In this document: piece by piece, positions 19,560-32,953 of the stretch
Layout of the letters: each line of letters starts with the position of its first letter
Numbering within the stretch: the stretch's first letter is position 1
Assembly: GCA_026119855.1 (NCBI GenBank)
Contig: JAOWBW010000758.1
Coordinates: 310,001-374,000, forward strand
Source: Campanula takesimana
Taxonomy: Eukaryota > Streptophyta > Magnoliopsida > Asterales > Campanulaceae
DNA: 64,000 bases
Reading direction: 5' to 3'
Position numbers and translations under genes: made by a program
The notes under the pieces: model-generated
Seen by the model: only the letters and a program-made list of their open reading frames with translations
Told to the model about the DNA's origin: nothing
The model's database searches: none

Positions 19560-20969
19560 CTAGGCCCAATCACTAACGTATCTATTACCCATGGACCTAA
19601 CATGACCATCATGTTTAGCTTGAGGAAGTCCCTTTGTCAGCGGATCAGCAATGTTATCATCTATTGGTACTCTGCAAATCTTTACGTCCTCCCTCTCTAC
19701 GATTTCTCGAATGAGATAAAAAGGCCTAAGTATGTGTTTGGATCTTTGATGTGCTCTTGGTTCCTTTGCTTGAGCAATAGCACCATTATTATCGCAATAA
19801 AGGTCTATTGGATTAGCAATTCTAGGAACCACTTCTAATTCAGTTATGAATTTCTTGATCCAAACAACCTCCTTAGCAGCATCTGATGCAGCTAAATACT
19901 CAGCTTCCGTTGTAGAATCAGGTACTGTACTTTGCTTGGAACTCTTCCAACTTACAGCACCATTGTTTAGCATAAATACAAAACCAGACTGCGATCTAAA
20001 ATCATCCTTATCAGTTTGGAAGCTTGCATCTGTGTAACCCCTTACAACAAGATCATCTTCCAAACCTCCATAGATCAAGAATGAGTCTTTAGTCCTTCTC
20101 AAGTACTTAAGAATCATCTTGACTGCTATCCAGTGACTCTCACCAGGATGTGACTGGTATCTGCTCGTCATGCTCAAAGCATACGAGACGTCTGGTCTAG
20201 TACAAATCATGGCATACATAATGGATCCAATTGCCGAAGCATATGGGATTCCATTCATGCGTTCTCGCTCCACAGTTGTCTTAGGACACTGAGTCTTGCT
20301 CAAACTTTTACCATGTAACACTGGCAGGCTACCTCTCTTAGAGTTCTCCATACAAAATTTTTTAAGAACCTTGTCAATGTATGTACTTTGACTTAAACCA
20401 ATCAGTCTTTTAGATCTATCACGATAGATCTTAATTCCAAGGATGTATGCGGCTTCACCCATATATTTCATTGAAAATCATTTTCCTAACCAAGTCTTTA
20501 CAGACTGTAGCGCAGGAACATCGTTTCCAATGATTAATATGTCATCGATATATAGCACTAGAAATAGTACTACGCCCCTACTAATTTTCTTGTATACACA
20601 AGGTTCATCTTCGTTCTTGATGAAGCCAAACTCTTTGAATGATTCATCAAATCAAAGATTCCAACTCCTTGAGGCTTGCTTCAATCCATAGATGGATTTC
20701 TGCAACTTGCATACCTTATTAGAATTTTCTGGCTTTATAAAACCTTCAGGTTGTGTCGTATACATATCCTAAGCAGGTTCTCGTTAAGGAAGGCTATTTT
20801 TACATCCATTTGCCATAACTCATAGTCATAATATGCGGCTATGGCAATTAAAATTCTTATAGACTTGATCATTGCTACAGGTGAAAAGGTTTCATCATAG
20901 TCAATACCATGAATCTGCCTATAACCTTTCGCTACAAGCCTAGCTTTATAAGTATGCACCTTTCCATCC
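19560..20969 (-). pseudogene. Copia-B reverse transcriptase and RNase H, downstream part
   Basis: From 20969 the frame reads MDGKVHTYKARLVAKGYRQI, the Copia RT start, then DETFSPVAMIKSIRILIAIA and QMDVKIAFLN. The frame is lost between about 20790 and 20470, where the YVDD active-site region lies. The rest (20471-19560) holds LGIKIYRDRSKRLIGLSQST and the RNase H domain with YTDASFQTDKDDFRSQSG, DSTTEAEYLAASDAAKEVVW and HILRPFYLIREIVERED. It is separated from integrase by the Gypsy insertion at 20975. RT copies genomic RNA; RNase H removes it. It cannot be translated as one protein. Confidence 0.85.
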
Positions 20970-20974
20970 ATGTC

Positions 20975-23220
20975 TGTCGCGACCCCGGACCCCGCGGGCC
21001 CCGGGACCGCGATCTGGACGTCGACTCTAAAACCAAAACTCAGAAATACTGAAGTTAAAAATTCCATTTGATACCAAAAGGTGATAATCCAAGGTTTTAC
21101 AAAACCAAGTTTGACAAAAACCAATTACAACTACCATAAACTTCCACAAGTTTATGCTCAATAAAATACAAATATAAAATTCTTAACGACGTCATTGTTT
21201 GGTACAAATACCCCAAAAGGTTACACATTTATATAATGTAAACCAACCTATACAACTTTCCCCAAAAGAATGTTTCCACACTCGACGTCCTCTTTCTCGT
21301 GATCAGCGAGACTATTCCTTAGCACCTGGGGGGGTTAAGGAAAAACAAAGATAAAAGGAAAGGGGGTGAGATAAATCTCAATAAGTTACTAATGCAACTA
21401 CATGACATGCTATGATGCAATAAGCAATAAACAATAATTATTATCACATATCACATAGCATTTATCACATAACAGATAGCAGCGGAAATAAACACATAAC
21501 AAAGGATATAGCCAAGGTTTTCCAAACCGGAACATCCAAATAAAGGATTGCTGCGCAGCTTCAATAATCAACAAATCATCATCTTCATAATAGCATGAAA
21601 GCCGAAGAGAAACCCCGGTACCGGAACCAATAACATAAAAGTGTCACAAGGGACAAGGACCATGACACAAAGTCATGCCCGCCAGCCAGATACATTCACA
21701 AAGGAACGCTGACTTATCCTTTCCAAGGCCAATCTGGAGAAGGGGTAAAGAAGGGGGCAAAACAATGGTCAACATTATAATGGACTTGGCTTTGCCATTA
21801 TAATCTTTCCCATCGCCCAAACACACACAAAATACCAGCTGGACTTTCAAATAAATGCTAAGTAATAATAATTTAGCATGAATGAACAACTTAAGGTTCC
21901 AAAGTAGGGAACCATTCCAATTAGTCACCAAGAAAGTGAAATGAACCGATAACACACAATTAAAGTGTTCCGACAATATTAACAAGGATAACTCAATTCC
22001 CATATCACATTTGACCACAAAGGATCCAATTAATTCGAGCACTCTACCAAATTTACTTACTCATGTCGAAGAGTTTAAGGAGAGCTTTAAAACGGTAATT
22101 TATACGCCTAAAACGGAGTCCGGGTGAACACAATATGGCCCTCGAAAGATTGGACAAAAATGGAATAAATTTCATAACAGGGGAGGGGGTGCGCGCGCCT
22201 CCTAAGGGAGGGATGCACGCGCCTCCTAGATCAGTTGGAAAATCGAGTTGGGAGAAGGAGAGGGTGCGCGCGCCTCCTAAGGGAGGGATGCGCGCGCCTC
22301 CAGGGGACAGAAGCATTTTTGATTAAGAGGGACATAAGGGTGCGCGCGCCTCCAAGGGAGGGATGCGCGCGCCTCCTTGCCCGGAAAGACAAATTCCGGC
22401 CAAAATTCTGGGTTTCCACCATTTTCAAACCAAAACTCAAACTAACCCAAATCTTTCACCATTTCACAAATGCTTGGAACCAAGGCTAGCAATATACACA
22501 ACCATGAACCAAAACAACTTATAGACTTGTAATGGGACTAAATAACACAATCTAGAAACCCAATCACAAGAATCAAACCAAATTCCCCAAAAATATGAAT
22601 AAAATGCCAATCACTCCCAAATCAACCCAAGATGCAATAAATGGCATTCATGACATCAAATAAACATGGAATAGCATTTCTAGCATAAAATAGGGGGAAA
22701 AGCAACTTACTTGGAAATAATGAAAGTTGACGGAATTCGATTCTTTTTGGCTCTACGCGATCCTATCGACGATCTAAACAAGGTTTACGTTTTAAGAAAT
22801 GAGAGAAGATGAGAGGAAGAAGGAGAAAATGAAGAGAGAAGTGAAGAGAAGAAACTTACCCAAAAGCTTGGAGAGAGAGAGAGATTTCCAGGGAGAATGG
22901 TGAGGTTGAGGGAAAAAGTGAGGGAGGTGGAGTGTATGGGGGAGAAGAGAGGGAGTAGGGGGATTATTTTTAAAAATGTTACAACAAGACCCCCTCCCCA
23001 TACTTACACAATTACTTACACTCCCGACTAATCATTAAGACTCAACACTTCCACACTAGCCCAAATAACTCGAATAAAATGCTAGGCATAATTATTATAA
23101 CACAAAAAATGCACACATAATTATTTAAATAAATAATATTTTAAATAATTAAATAAGCAAATAATTAAATAAAATCATTTAATTACTAATAAAATAGAGC
23201 CTAGATTTCGGGTCGTGACA
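20975..23220 (-). repeat. Gypsy 3' LTR (2246 bp)
   Basis: Starts TGTCGCGACCCCGGACCC and ends GGTCGTGACA on the plus strand, so the 12-bp ends are near inverted repeats. The minus strand carries a TATA box (GTATAAATTACC, core 22098-22104) with six GC dyads upstream. Short open frames in it, on both strands, are by-products of these repeats. Confidence 0.92.
22191..22372 (-). promoter_or_regulatory. Three pairs of GCGCGCGC dyads in Gypsy 3' LTR
   Basis: Cores GCGCGCGC or GCACGCGC lie at 22191, 22215, 22266, 22290, 22342 and 22365, each followed by CTCC or CCTCC and separated by AAGGGAGGGAT-type text. Centre spacings are 24, 51, 24, 52 and 23 bp. The nearest lies about 83-86 bp from the TATA box at 22098-22104. 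The GGGAGG spacer is itself complementary to the CCTCC arm, so each pair can also form a larger hairpin. Confidence 0.8.
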
Positions 23221-23238
23221 TTCACTCCCCCTTAAAGA
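23221..23238 (-). other. Gypsy polypurine tract
   Basis: The minus strand reads TTTAAGGGGGAGTGAA just before the 3' LTR. This is the usual plus-strand primer site. Confidence 0.8.
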
Positions 23239-23269
23239 AAATTCGACCCGAATTTTAACGAGACTCACC

Positions 23270-26200
23270 TTAAACAAAAAGCCACGGAAATTTCCTCTCG
23301 ATCTCATCTCGGAGCTCCCACGTCGACTCCTCGATGTTATGATTCCTCCAAAGAACTCGAACCAACGCGATGCTCTTGCTCCTAAACTCTTGAACTTTGG
23401 AATCTAGAATCCGAACCGGTCGTTCCTCATAAGACATATCTGGCTCAATATCCTCCGGTATCCTCGGTAACACGTGAGACGGATCATGAACATACTTCCG
23501 AAGCATAGAAACGTGAAAGACGTTGTGCAACCGGTCTAAGGATGACGGTAATGCAAGACGATACGCTAGATGTCCAACCTTTCCCAAAATCTCAAACGGA
23601 CCAATAAACCTCGGAGCCAATTTGCCTTTCTTCCCAAAACGACGGATACCCACCTTCGGAGACACTTTCAAGAACACCAAGTCACCAATCTGAAAACTAA
23701 GATCTCGCCTTCGGTTGTCTGCGTAGCTCTTATGTCGACTCTGGGCTGTCTTCAATCTATCCCGGATAACTCTAACTTTCTCAACCGAATCCCGAAGCAA
23801 ATCAATACCCAAGACTTTCGCTTCACCGACCTCGTCCCAACAAATAGGCGATCTACACTTTCTTCCATACAAGGCCTCAAACGGTGCCATCTCGATGCTA
23901 GCCTGATAACTGTTGTTGTACGAGAACTCCACTAACGGTAGGTGCGAATCCCAAGAATCAGAGAAGTCTATCGAACACGCTCGCAACATATCCTCCAAAA
24001 TCTGAATAGTCCTCTCGGATTGACCGTCGGTCTGAGGATGAAAAGCTGTACTGAATCGCAAATCTGTACCCAAAGCTTCCTGAAACGCCTTCCAGAATCT
24101 AGAAGTAAACCTCGGGTCTCGATCTGACACGATGCTAACCGGAACCCCATGCAATCTAACAACCTCATCGATATAAAGGGGTCGCAAGCTTTTCCATCGA
24201 ATATCTGATATCAATAGGCAAGAAATGGGCACTCCTAGTCAGTCTATCCACTATTACCCAAACACTGTCATACTTCCTACGGGTACGAGGCAGTCCCGTA
24301 ACGAAATCCATAGTCACATGCTCCCATTTCCACTCGGGAATCTCTAACGGCTGAAGCAATCCCGCGGGTCTCTGATGCTCGGCTTTGACCTGCTGACACG
24401 TTAAACACTTCGAAACATACTCGGCTATTTCCCTTTTCATATTAATCCACCAAAATTGTTGCTTCAAATCCTGATACATCTTCGTACTACCCGGATGAAT
24501 AGTATACCTCGATTTGTGACCCTCATCAAGAACTCTCTGCTTAATTCCATCAACATCCGGAACACACAATCGACCACGGAAAGTCAACACTCCAATCGGG
24601 CTAACAGAAAAATCCTCGAAATTCTTTTCCTTCAATTTACCCATTACCTTCACCAACTCGGGATCTTCTTTCTGAGCTTCCTTTATTCTCTGAATTAGGG
24701 TCGGAGACACCCTAATATTCGCAAAAATAGCCCCATGTCTCGATTCACGAGGAGACCAATCTCGAACATCCTCAAGCATTTTCCATTCACGGACCATCAT
24801 CGAAGCCACATAAGACTTTCTACTAATCGCATCGGCTACCACATTTGCCTTCCCCGGATGATAAGAAATCGTACAATCATAATCCTTCAACAATTCCATC
24901 CATCGGCGCTGTCTATTGTTCAACTCTTTCTGAGAGAAAAGGTACTTCAAACTCTTGTGATCCGTAAAATCTCAAACTTCGCCCCGTAAAGGTAGTGCTT
25001 CCATTTGTGCAACGCAAATACAATAGCCGCTAACTCCATATCATGAGTCGGGTAATTCTGTTCACTCGGGGTCAACTTCCTCGAAGCATACGCAATTACT
25101 TTCCCATTCTGCATCAACACACAACCCAAACCCTCTTTCGAAGCATCACTATAAATCACTAACCCATCGCTCCCATTAGGCAAAGTCAAAATCGGTGCGG
25201 TAGTCAACCTCTTCTTCAACTCCTCTAAACTCTTGTCACATTTCTCGGTCCACACAAACGGAACATTCTTCCGGGTCAACTGAGTCATCGGAGTAGCAAT
25301 CCTCGAAAACCCTTCAATAAACCTTCGGTAATACCCGGCTAAACCCAGAAAGCTTCTAATCTCTGTCACTGACTCGGGTCTCTTCCAATCCACTATGGCT
25401 TCAATCTTTGACGGATCCACCGAAATCCCATCTTTAGAAATAACATGACCCAGAAATGACACCTTCTCGAGCCAAAACTCGCATTTGCTAAACTTCGCAA
25501 ATAATTTCTCCCTCGCAAGAACGGATAAAACTGTCCTCAAATGCTGCTCGTGCTCCTCTCGAGATTTTGAATAAACAAGAATGTCGTCGATGAAAACCAC
25601 CACGAACGAATCAAGATAGGGATGGAAAACTCGGTTCATCAAATCCATAAATACTGCCGGCGCGTTAGTCAACCCAAACGGCATAACCAAAAACTCATAA
25701 TGCCCATACCGAGTGCGAAAAGCAGTCTTCGGAATATCCTCCGACCGAACCTTCAACTGATGGTACCCACTCCTCAAATCAAGTTTAGAGAAAACCACGG
25801 ACCCTTGAAGCTGATCAAACAAATCATCAATATGCGGTAGAGGATACTTATTCTTCACCGTAACCTGATTCAACTTCCGGTAATCTATGCACAATCTCAA
25901 CGAACCATCTTTCTTCCGCACAAATAGAACCGGTGCTCCCCACGGGGAAACACTAGGGCGGATAAACCCTCGGTCAAGCAACTCTTGCAACTGAACCTTT
26001 AATTCCTTCAACTCTGCGGGAGCTAACCTATAAGGCGCTTTCGAAATCGGAGCCGTACCCGGCAAAAGATCTATACAAAACTCAATCTCACGATCGGGAG
26101 GCATATCATACTCGGTAGAGAAAACATCGGGAAATTCCCGAACTACCCGAACACTATCAAAACTAGGGGATTCTTTCCTAGTATCAAGAACACTAGCCAA

Positions 26201-27740
26201 ATACCCCTCACAACCACTATGCAATAATTTTCTCGCTTTCATGAAAGAAATTAAGCAAACCTTTCTACTCAGAGGACTAGCCTCAAACACAAACTTAGGC
26301 ACATCGGGAATAGAAAAAGTAACAGTTTTCTTACGACAATCAACAGACGCATGAAATTTGCTCAACCAATCCATACCCAAAATGACATCAAAGTCTTGGA
26401 TAGGAAGAACCACCAAATCCGCACAAAGGACACGACCACAAATAACCACATCACAAGCACGAAAGACTCGATCGGAAATCAAGCATTCTCCTATAGGGGT
26501 CGACACCTCTAGCACGTACGGTAAAGACTCGAATGCAGCATTTAACATAGAAGCAAATTGCACAGAAATGTATGAATGAGATGATCCTGGATCTACTAAC
26601 GCTCGTGCGCTCACATTAGACACAGAAACAATACCTCCAATAACGGATGGATCATCGGTAGCTTGTTGTTGATTCATGGCATAAACCTTCCTTTTGAACT
26701 TTGGGCTTCCCAGCTGCTTCCCTTTTCTGACCCTGATTATTACCAACTCCTGACCCGGATGCTTGACCTCGGTACCTCGTGCACTCTCTCGCAAAGTGCC
26801 CCATTTCACCACAATTGGTACACTTGCCTTGCTTTTTCCAACACCTATCCTCCGTGTGGCCTACCTTCTGACAAAAGGTACAAGGCTTCCTCAATTGGCT
26901 CCCTTGGTTCCCGGAAGTGGTACCCGGGTTCCTTGGGATTGGTTGCCCTCGGAACTGAGATTGTCCCCCAAAGTTACCTCGGTTATCGGAACGGTGCTGT
27001 GGCTTGCCTTGTGCTCCTTGCTTACTCGGGTTAGCTACTTCGGTCTTCCTTTTATGCTCCCCAATATCTTGCTCTATCAAATAAGCTCGGTCCACCGCAT
27101 CTTGGAAAGTTACAATCCGTTGGGCAATGAGTTGAGTACGGATGGAGGTCTTCAATCCCCGAATGAATCTCATAGCCTTTTGTTCCTCGGTCCTCACCAA
27201 ATAGTCGCAGTACCGGGCTAATTCTATGAACTTAGCCGAGTACTGTGCTATAGACAACACACCTTGCTCCAAGTTGAGTAGCTCGATCTCCTTTCGGTTC
27301 TAATCAACAACCGGAATGAAATGCTCCTTGAATTTGCGCACGAACAACTCCCACGCATACACCGTGTGAGTATCATCCCAAATGGCTTTAACACCTTTCC
27401 ACCAATGCTCGGCGGCTCCCACAAGCTTGTAAGCCGCGAACCGGACCTTGTCCTCATCCGAACACCCAAATACATCATAAATCTTCTCCATAGACTCAAT
27501 CCATAACTCAGCCTTCCTTACATCGGGTTCCCTATTGAATTCAACCGGTTTCAACTTCAGAAATTGCTCCAATCCATAGCGGGGTGGTGCTTGCTCTAAC
27601 CTCGGACCTTGATCATGTATGGCCTTCATGGCCGCCTCAAACATGCCTTGAAACATGGCACGTGCTTCATCCCTTGTATCATTCTGATTTGCATTATCGG
27701 AACTACCTTCACCACTCCTTCTACGAACCATTGTCAACAA
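23270..27740 (-). pseudogene. Gypsy gag-pol polyprotein with a few fresh breaks
   Basis: Gag starts near 27740-27731 and includes ERAARYKLVG-region residues WWKGVKAIWDD. After a TAG at about 27301-27303 it continues to two CCHC knuckles (CTFCQKVGHTEDRC, CTNCGEMGHFAREC). After a frame change near 26690 come the protease (ALVDPGSSHSYIS), RT (VFIDDILVYSKS active site), and RNase H (VIYSDASKEGLGCVLMQNGK). After a frame change near 24955 come the integrase zinc finger (HPGSTKMYQDLKQQFWW, CLTCQQVKAEHQ) and core (MDFVTGLPRTRRKYDSVWVI). After another near 24170 the core continues (FHPQTDGQSERTIQILEDML), and a chromodomain-like end reads VRVLWRNHNIEESTWELRDE. Two of the frame breaks fall in homopolymers. 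Everything else is well preserved, fitting the near-identical LTRs. Confidence 0.88.
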
Positions 27741-27838
27741 GTACCTGCATAAAACATCAACCGTTAATCACTCCGCACACTACTACCCACCTAGGTCATA
27801 CTAATCCACCTAGACTTATACATAGAGCTAATGCCATA

Positions 27839-27850
27839 GCTCTGATACCA
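27839..27850 (-). other. Gypsy primer-binding site
   Basis: The minus strand reads TGGTATCAGAGC two bases after the 5' LTR, complementary to initiator Met tRNA. Confidence 0.88.
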
Positions 27851-27852
27851 AC

Positions 27853-30098
27853 TGTCGCGACCCCGGACCCCGCGGGCCCCGGGACCGCGATCTGGACGTC
27901 GACTCTAAAACCAAAACTCAGAAATACTGAAGTTAAAAATTCCATTTGATACCAAAAGGTGATAATCCAAGGTTTTACAAAACCAAGTTTGACAAAAACC
28001 AATTACAACTACCATAAACTTCCACAAGTTTATGCTCAATAAAATACAAATATAAAATTCTTAACGACGTCATTGTTTGGTACAAATACCCCAAAAGGTT
28101 ACACATTTATATAATGTAAACCAACCTATACAACTTTCCCCAAAAGAATGTTTCCACACTCGACGTCCTCTTTCTCGTGATCAGCGAGACTATTCCTTAG
28201 CACCTGGGGGGGTTAAGGAAAAACAAAGATAAAAGGAAAGGGGGTGAGATAAATCTCAATAAGTTACTAATGCAACTACATGACATGCTATGATGCAATA
28301 AGCAATAAACAATAATTATTATCACATATCACATAGCATTTATCACATAACAGATAGCAGCGGAAATAAACACATAACAAAGGATATAGCCAAGGTTTTC
28401 CAAACCGGAACATCCAAATAAAGGATTGCTGCGCAGCTTCAATAATCAACAAATCATCATCTTCATAATAGCATGAAAGCCGAAGAGAAACCCCGGTACC
28501 GGAACCAATAACATAAAAGTGTCACAAGGGACAAGGACCATGACACAAAGTCATGCCCGCTAGCCAGATACATTCACAAAGGAACGCTGACTTATCCTTT
28601 CCAAGGCCAATCTGGAGAAGGGGTAAAGAAGGGGGCAAAACAATGGTCAACATTATAATGGACTTGGCTTTGCCATTATAATCTTTCCCATCGCCCAAAC
28701 ACACACAAAATACCAGCTGGACTTTCAAATAAATGCTAAGTAATAATAATTTAGCATGAATGAACAACTTAAGGTTCCAAAGTAGGGAACCATTCCAATT
28801 AGTCACCAAGAAAGTGAAATGAACCGATAACACACAATTAAAGTGTTCCGACAATATTAACAAGGATAACTCAATTCCCATATCACATTTGACCACAAAG
28901 GATCCAATTAATTCGAGCACTCTACCAAATTTACTTACTCATGTCGAAGAGTTTAAGGAGAGCTTTAAAACGGTAATTTATACGCCTAAAACGGAGTCCG
29001 GGTGAACACAATATGGCCCTCGAAAGATTGGACAAAAATGGAATAAATTTCATAACAGGGGAGGGGGTGCGCGCGCCTCCTAAGGGAGGGATGCACGCGC
29101 CTCCTAGATCAGTTGGAAAATCGAGTTGGGAGAAGGAGAGGGTGCGCGCGCCTCCTAAGGGAGGGATGCGCGCGCCTCCAGGGGACAGAAGCATTTTTGA
29201 TTAAGAGGGACATAAGGGTGCGCGCGCCTCCAAGGGAGGGATGCGCGCGCCTCCTTGCCCGGAAAGACAAATTCCGGCCAAAATTCTGGGTTTCCACCAT
29301 TTTCAAACCAAAACTCAAACTAACCCAAATCTTTCACCATTTCACAAATGCTTGGAACCAAGGCTAGCAATATACACAACCATGAACCAAAACAACTTAT
29401 AGACTTGTAATGGGACTAAATAACACAATCTAGAAACCCAATCACAAGAATCAAACCAAATTCCCCAAAAATATGAATAAAATGCCAATCACTCCCAAAT
29501 CAACCCAAGATGCAATAAATGGCATTCATGACATCAAATAAACATGGAATAGCATTTCTAGCATAAAATAGGGGGAAAAACAACTTACTTGGAAATAATG
29601 AAAGTTGACGGAATTCGATTCTTTTTGGCTCTACGCGATCCTATCGACGATCTAAACAAGGTTTACGTTTTAAGAAATGAGAGAAGATGAGAGGAAGAAG
29701 GAGAAAATGAAGAGAGAAGTGAAGAGAAGAAACTTACCCAAAAGCTTGGAGAGAGAGAGAGATTTCCAGGGAGAATGGTGAGGTTGAGGGAAAAAGTGAG
29801 GGAGGTGGAGTGTATGGGGGAGAAGAGAGGGAGTAGGGGGATTATTTTTAAAAAGGTTACAACAAGACCCCCTCCCCATACTTACACAATTACTTACACT
29901 CCCGACTAATCATTAAGACTCAACACTTCCACACTAGCCCAAATAACTCGAATAAAATGCTAGGCATAATTATTATAACACAAAAAATGCACACATAATT
30001 ATTTAAATAAATAATATTTTAAATAATTAAATAAGCAAATAATTAAATAAAATCATTTAATTACTAATAAAATAGAGCCTAGATTTCGGGTCGTGACA
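27853..30098 (-). repeat. Gypsy 5' LTR (2246 bp)
   Basis: Nearly identical to 20975-23220. Its TATA box is at 28976-28982 and its dyad cores run from 29069 to 29250 with the same spacing. As the 5' LTR it would drive genomic RNA synthesis on the minus strand. Confidence 0.92.
29069..29250 (-). promoter_or_regulatory. Three pairs of GCGCGCGC dyads in Gypsy 5' LTR
   Basis: Same array as at 22191-22372, with no change that I could see. Distance to the TATA box is about 83-86 bp. Being in the 5' LTR, this is the copy that would act if the array is a promoter element. Confidence 0.78.
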
Positions 30099-30103
30099 AT
30101 GTC

Positions 30104-32953
30104 AGTTTTCTTTTTGAAAACCCATTTGCATCCTATGGTTTTACACCTTCGGGTGCATCTATCAAGTTCCAAACTTGATTATCATACGTGGATTGGATCT
30201 CGGATTCCATAGCTCCAAGCCATTTATCCGATTCAGGAGATGTCATCGCTTCTTGGTAGGAAGTGGGTTCATCATTCTCAATTATTTCTACTTCATTACT
30301 ATCCGTTACGAGAAATCCATATCTCTCGGGTTCGGATCGTAACCTACTAGATCTGCGATGAGCTTGTGTATCTTGAACGGGTTCCACAACTGCTTGTGAA
30401 ACTTGTTCAGATTCCACTATCGGTTCAATGTTACTTTTGGGTTCTCGAACCTCTTCGAGATTAATTTTACTCCCACTGATTTCTTTGGAGAGAAACTCTT
30501 TCTCTAGAAAGGTACCATGTCAAGCATCAAACACTTTGTTGTCCATGCGGTTGTAAAAGTAATACTCCCTCCGTTCCTGGGTAAGTTGCAACAATTTGCC
30601 ATTTTGGGCATTCCACTTAAGTTGCAACAATGTCAAATAAGGAAACTCTTTATTACTTTTATAATCCTCCACTCATTCTCTCTCTTCCTCTCAACCACTC
30701 ATTATTCTCCACTCATTCCCTCTCTTCCTCCCAACCACTTATTATTCTCCACTCATTCTCTCTCTTCCTCCCAACCACTCATTATTATTCTTTACTAATT
30801 TTTGTGGTTCCCCTTCCATGTTGCAACTTACCCGGAATGGAGGGAGTATCCTTTAGTTTCCTTAAGATAACAAACGAAAAAACATTTATCAGATTTTGGT
30901 GCAAGTTTGTCAGAGACAAGTCTCTTAACATATGCCTCACAACCCCAAATTCTCATGAAAGACAAACTAGGTTTTCTTCCATTCCACATCTCATATAGAG
31001 TCTTTGGAACCGATTTAGTTGGAACATTATTTAGTGTGAACGCATCAGTTTCTAATTCATAACCCCAAAAGGATAGTGGAAGATCAGTTTGACTTATCAT
31101 AGATCGAACCATATCCAATAAAGTTTGATTTCTCCTTTCAGACACACCATTCCATTGTGGTGTTCCGGGTGGAGTTAATTGTGAAACAATTCCACAATTT
31201 TTAAGATGATCATCAAACTCTTGGCTTAAATATTCTCCACCGCGATCGGATCGAAGTACTTTAATAGTTTTGCCAAGTTGATTTTGTACTTCATTTTAAA
31301 ATATTCTAAATATCTCAAATGCTTCACTTTTTTTCCATCAAGTAGACATAGTCATATCTACTAAAATCATCAGTGAATATTATGAAGTATTGAAATCCTC
31401 CCCTAGCACTACTACTTAAAGGTCCGCATGCATCAGTATGTATTAAGCCCAATAAGTCACTTGCCCTTTCACTACTCTTAGTAAAAGGTGTCTTAATCAT
31501 TTTTTCCAAGTAAACATGACTCACAAGTCTCATATGATTCAAAATCATTTGATCCCAAAAATCCGTCCCCATGGAGTTTAGAGATACGCTTCTCATTAAT
31601 ATGACCAAGACGGCAGTGACACAAATAAGTATGATTTATATCATTAGGTTTAGATTTCTTATTTATTTTATAGATATCATCATTATTTCCATTCTCAACA
31701 TCAAGGACATAAAGGCCATTAAATGAACATGCAGTACAATAAAGCATATCATTTAAATAAATAGAAAACTTCTTATTCTCAATAAGAAATCTATAACTTT
31801 CATTATCCAAATAAGAAATTGAAATAATATTTCTACTCAAATCCGGAACGTAATAACAATTGTTCAAAACAAGAATTAATACGCTAGGTAAAATGACTTC
31901 ATAGGTTCCTACGGCTAATGCAGCAACTCTTGCTCCATTCCCCACACGTAGGTCTACTTCGCCATCTTTGAGTAGCCTCCTATTCTTTAGTGCCTGCACA
32001 TTTAAACAAATGTGAGATCCACATCCGGTATCCAATACCCATGAACTAGAAGTAGAAAGGAGAATATCTATAACATAGATACCTGAAGTAGAAGCAGTCC
32101 CACTGCCCTTCTTCTTCTTCTTTTCTTCCATAAAAGCCTTGTAATTCCGTTTCCAATGACCAATCTTTATTTGCAGTGGAAACAAATTGCATCCTTTTTG
32201 AGTGTCTACTTTAGCCACTCCAACAGTAGTGGCAACCTTTACCTTGTTGATTTTGGGTTTGGGAACTTTTGCCTTACCCTTACCTTTGCCTTTTAGGCCT
32301 TTTCCTTTCTTTGACACCACAAGCACAGGAGAAGCTTCTTTTATGATTTTCTTTTCAGCTGTCTTTAGCATCCCATGCAACTCAGACAGTGTCTTATCCA
32401 TACCATGCATATTATAGTTCATGACGAACTGATTATAGCTCTTAGGTAATGATTTAAGAATAAAATCAGTGGCTAACTCAACAGAGATAGGATGTCCAAG
32501 CCTCTCAAGATGCTCAAAGTAATCCTTCATCTTTAAAACATGAGGGCCCACAGGCTGTCCATCACTCATCTTGCATGAGGTCAGAGTAGCTATGGTGTCG
32601 AACCTTTCCTGCCTTGCTTGCTCTTGAAACATGTCTTTCAACTCAATGTTCAAGTCATAGGCTTCCAAGTGTTCCAGCGTCTTCTGAAGAGCTGAACACA
32701 TGGCAGCAAGCATGAGACAACCGACCTCACGAGAATCACTTTTGTGCTTTTTGTAGGCGTCTCTCTCTGCCCTATGGGCAGTGGCAGCAGGTTCCTCTTC
32801 AGGAACAAGCTCATCGAGAATGTACAGCTTATCTTCATGCTTTAGAACAATTCTAAGGCTTCGGATCCAATCCGTGAATTTAACACCATTCTCTTGAAGT
32901 TTTTCCTTCTCAAGGATAGATCACAATGATAGGGATTGATTATTTTAAGTCAT
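30104..32953 (-). pseudogene. Copia-B gag, protease and integrase, disrupted
   Basis: A start codon is at 32953. In-frame stops follow within about ten codons, one just before SILEKEKLQENG. Gag then runs on (WIRSLRIVLKHEDKLYILDE, LPKSYNQFVMNYNMHGMDK). The zinc knuckle has lost cysteines (residue run GCNLFPLQIKIGHWKRNY). The protease motif is WVLDTGCGSHICLN. The GAG-pre-integrase region ends CRLGHINEKRISKLHGDG and CESCLLGK. The integrase core (SDLLGLIHTDACGPLS, FIIFTDDFSRYDYVYLM) changes frame near 31500 and again near 31150-31320, before MSERRNQTLLDMVRSMI. A Stowaway MITE sits after CYLKETKGY. The tail up to the Gypsy insertion includes RRSSRLRSEPERYGF and TSYQEAMTSPESDKW. Confidence 0.85.
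30565..30846. mobile_element. Stowaway-like MITE in Copia-B pol
   Basis: 282 bp, TA on both sides. Ends are CTCCCTCCGTTCCTGGGTAA and TTACCCGGAATGGAGGGAG. It interrupts the Copia-B integrase-RT linker after GY and before FYNRMDNKVFDA, so it postdates Copia-B. Internal direct repeats read CACTCATTCTCTCTCTTCCT. Confidence 0.9.

Larger units (their letters stand above)
20975..30098 (-). mobile_element. Young Ty3/Gypsy element, Tekay/Del-like chromovirus
   Basis: Two 2246-bp LTRs (20975-23220 and 27853-30098) bound one gag-pol. A perfect 5-bp duplication ATGTC flanks it (20970-20974, 30099-30103). I noted only three LTR differences: C/T near 21682/28560, G/A near 22699/29577, and T/G near 22979/29857. 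This implies a recent insertion. Long LTRs, domain order protease-RT-RNase H-integrase, and a chromodomain-like C-terminus point to Tekay/Del. It splits the Copia-B RT exactly between KKKTD and MDGKV. Confidence 0.9.

Noticed and set aside
22053..22489. Repetitive open frames (GGARIPPLGGARTLS-like) on both strands, also at 28931-29367
   Set aside because: They are translations of the GC-rich dyad array in the Gypsy LTR, present in both LTR copies and both strands.
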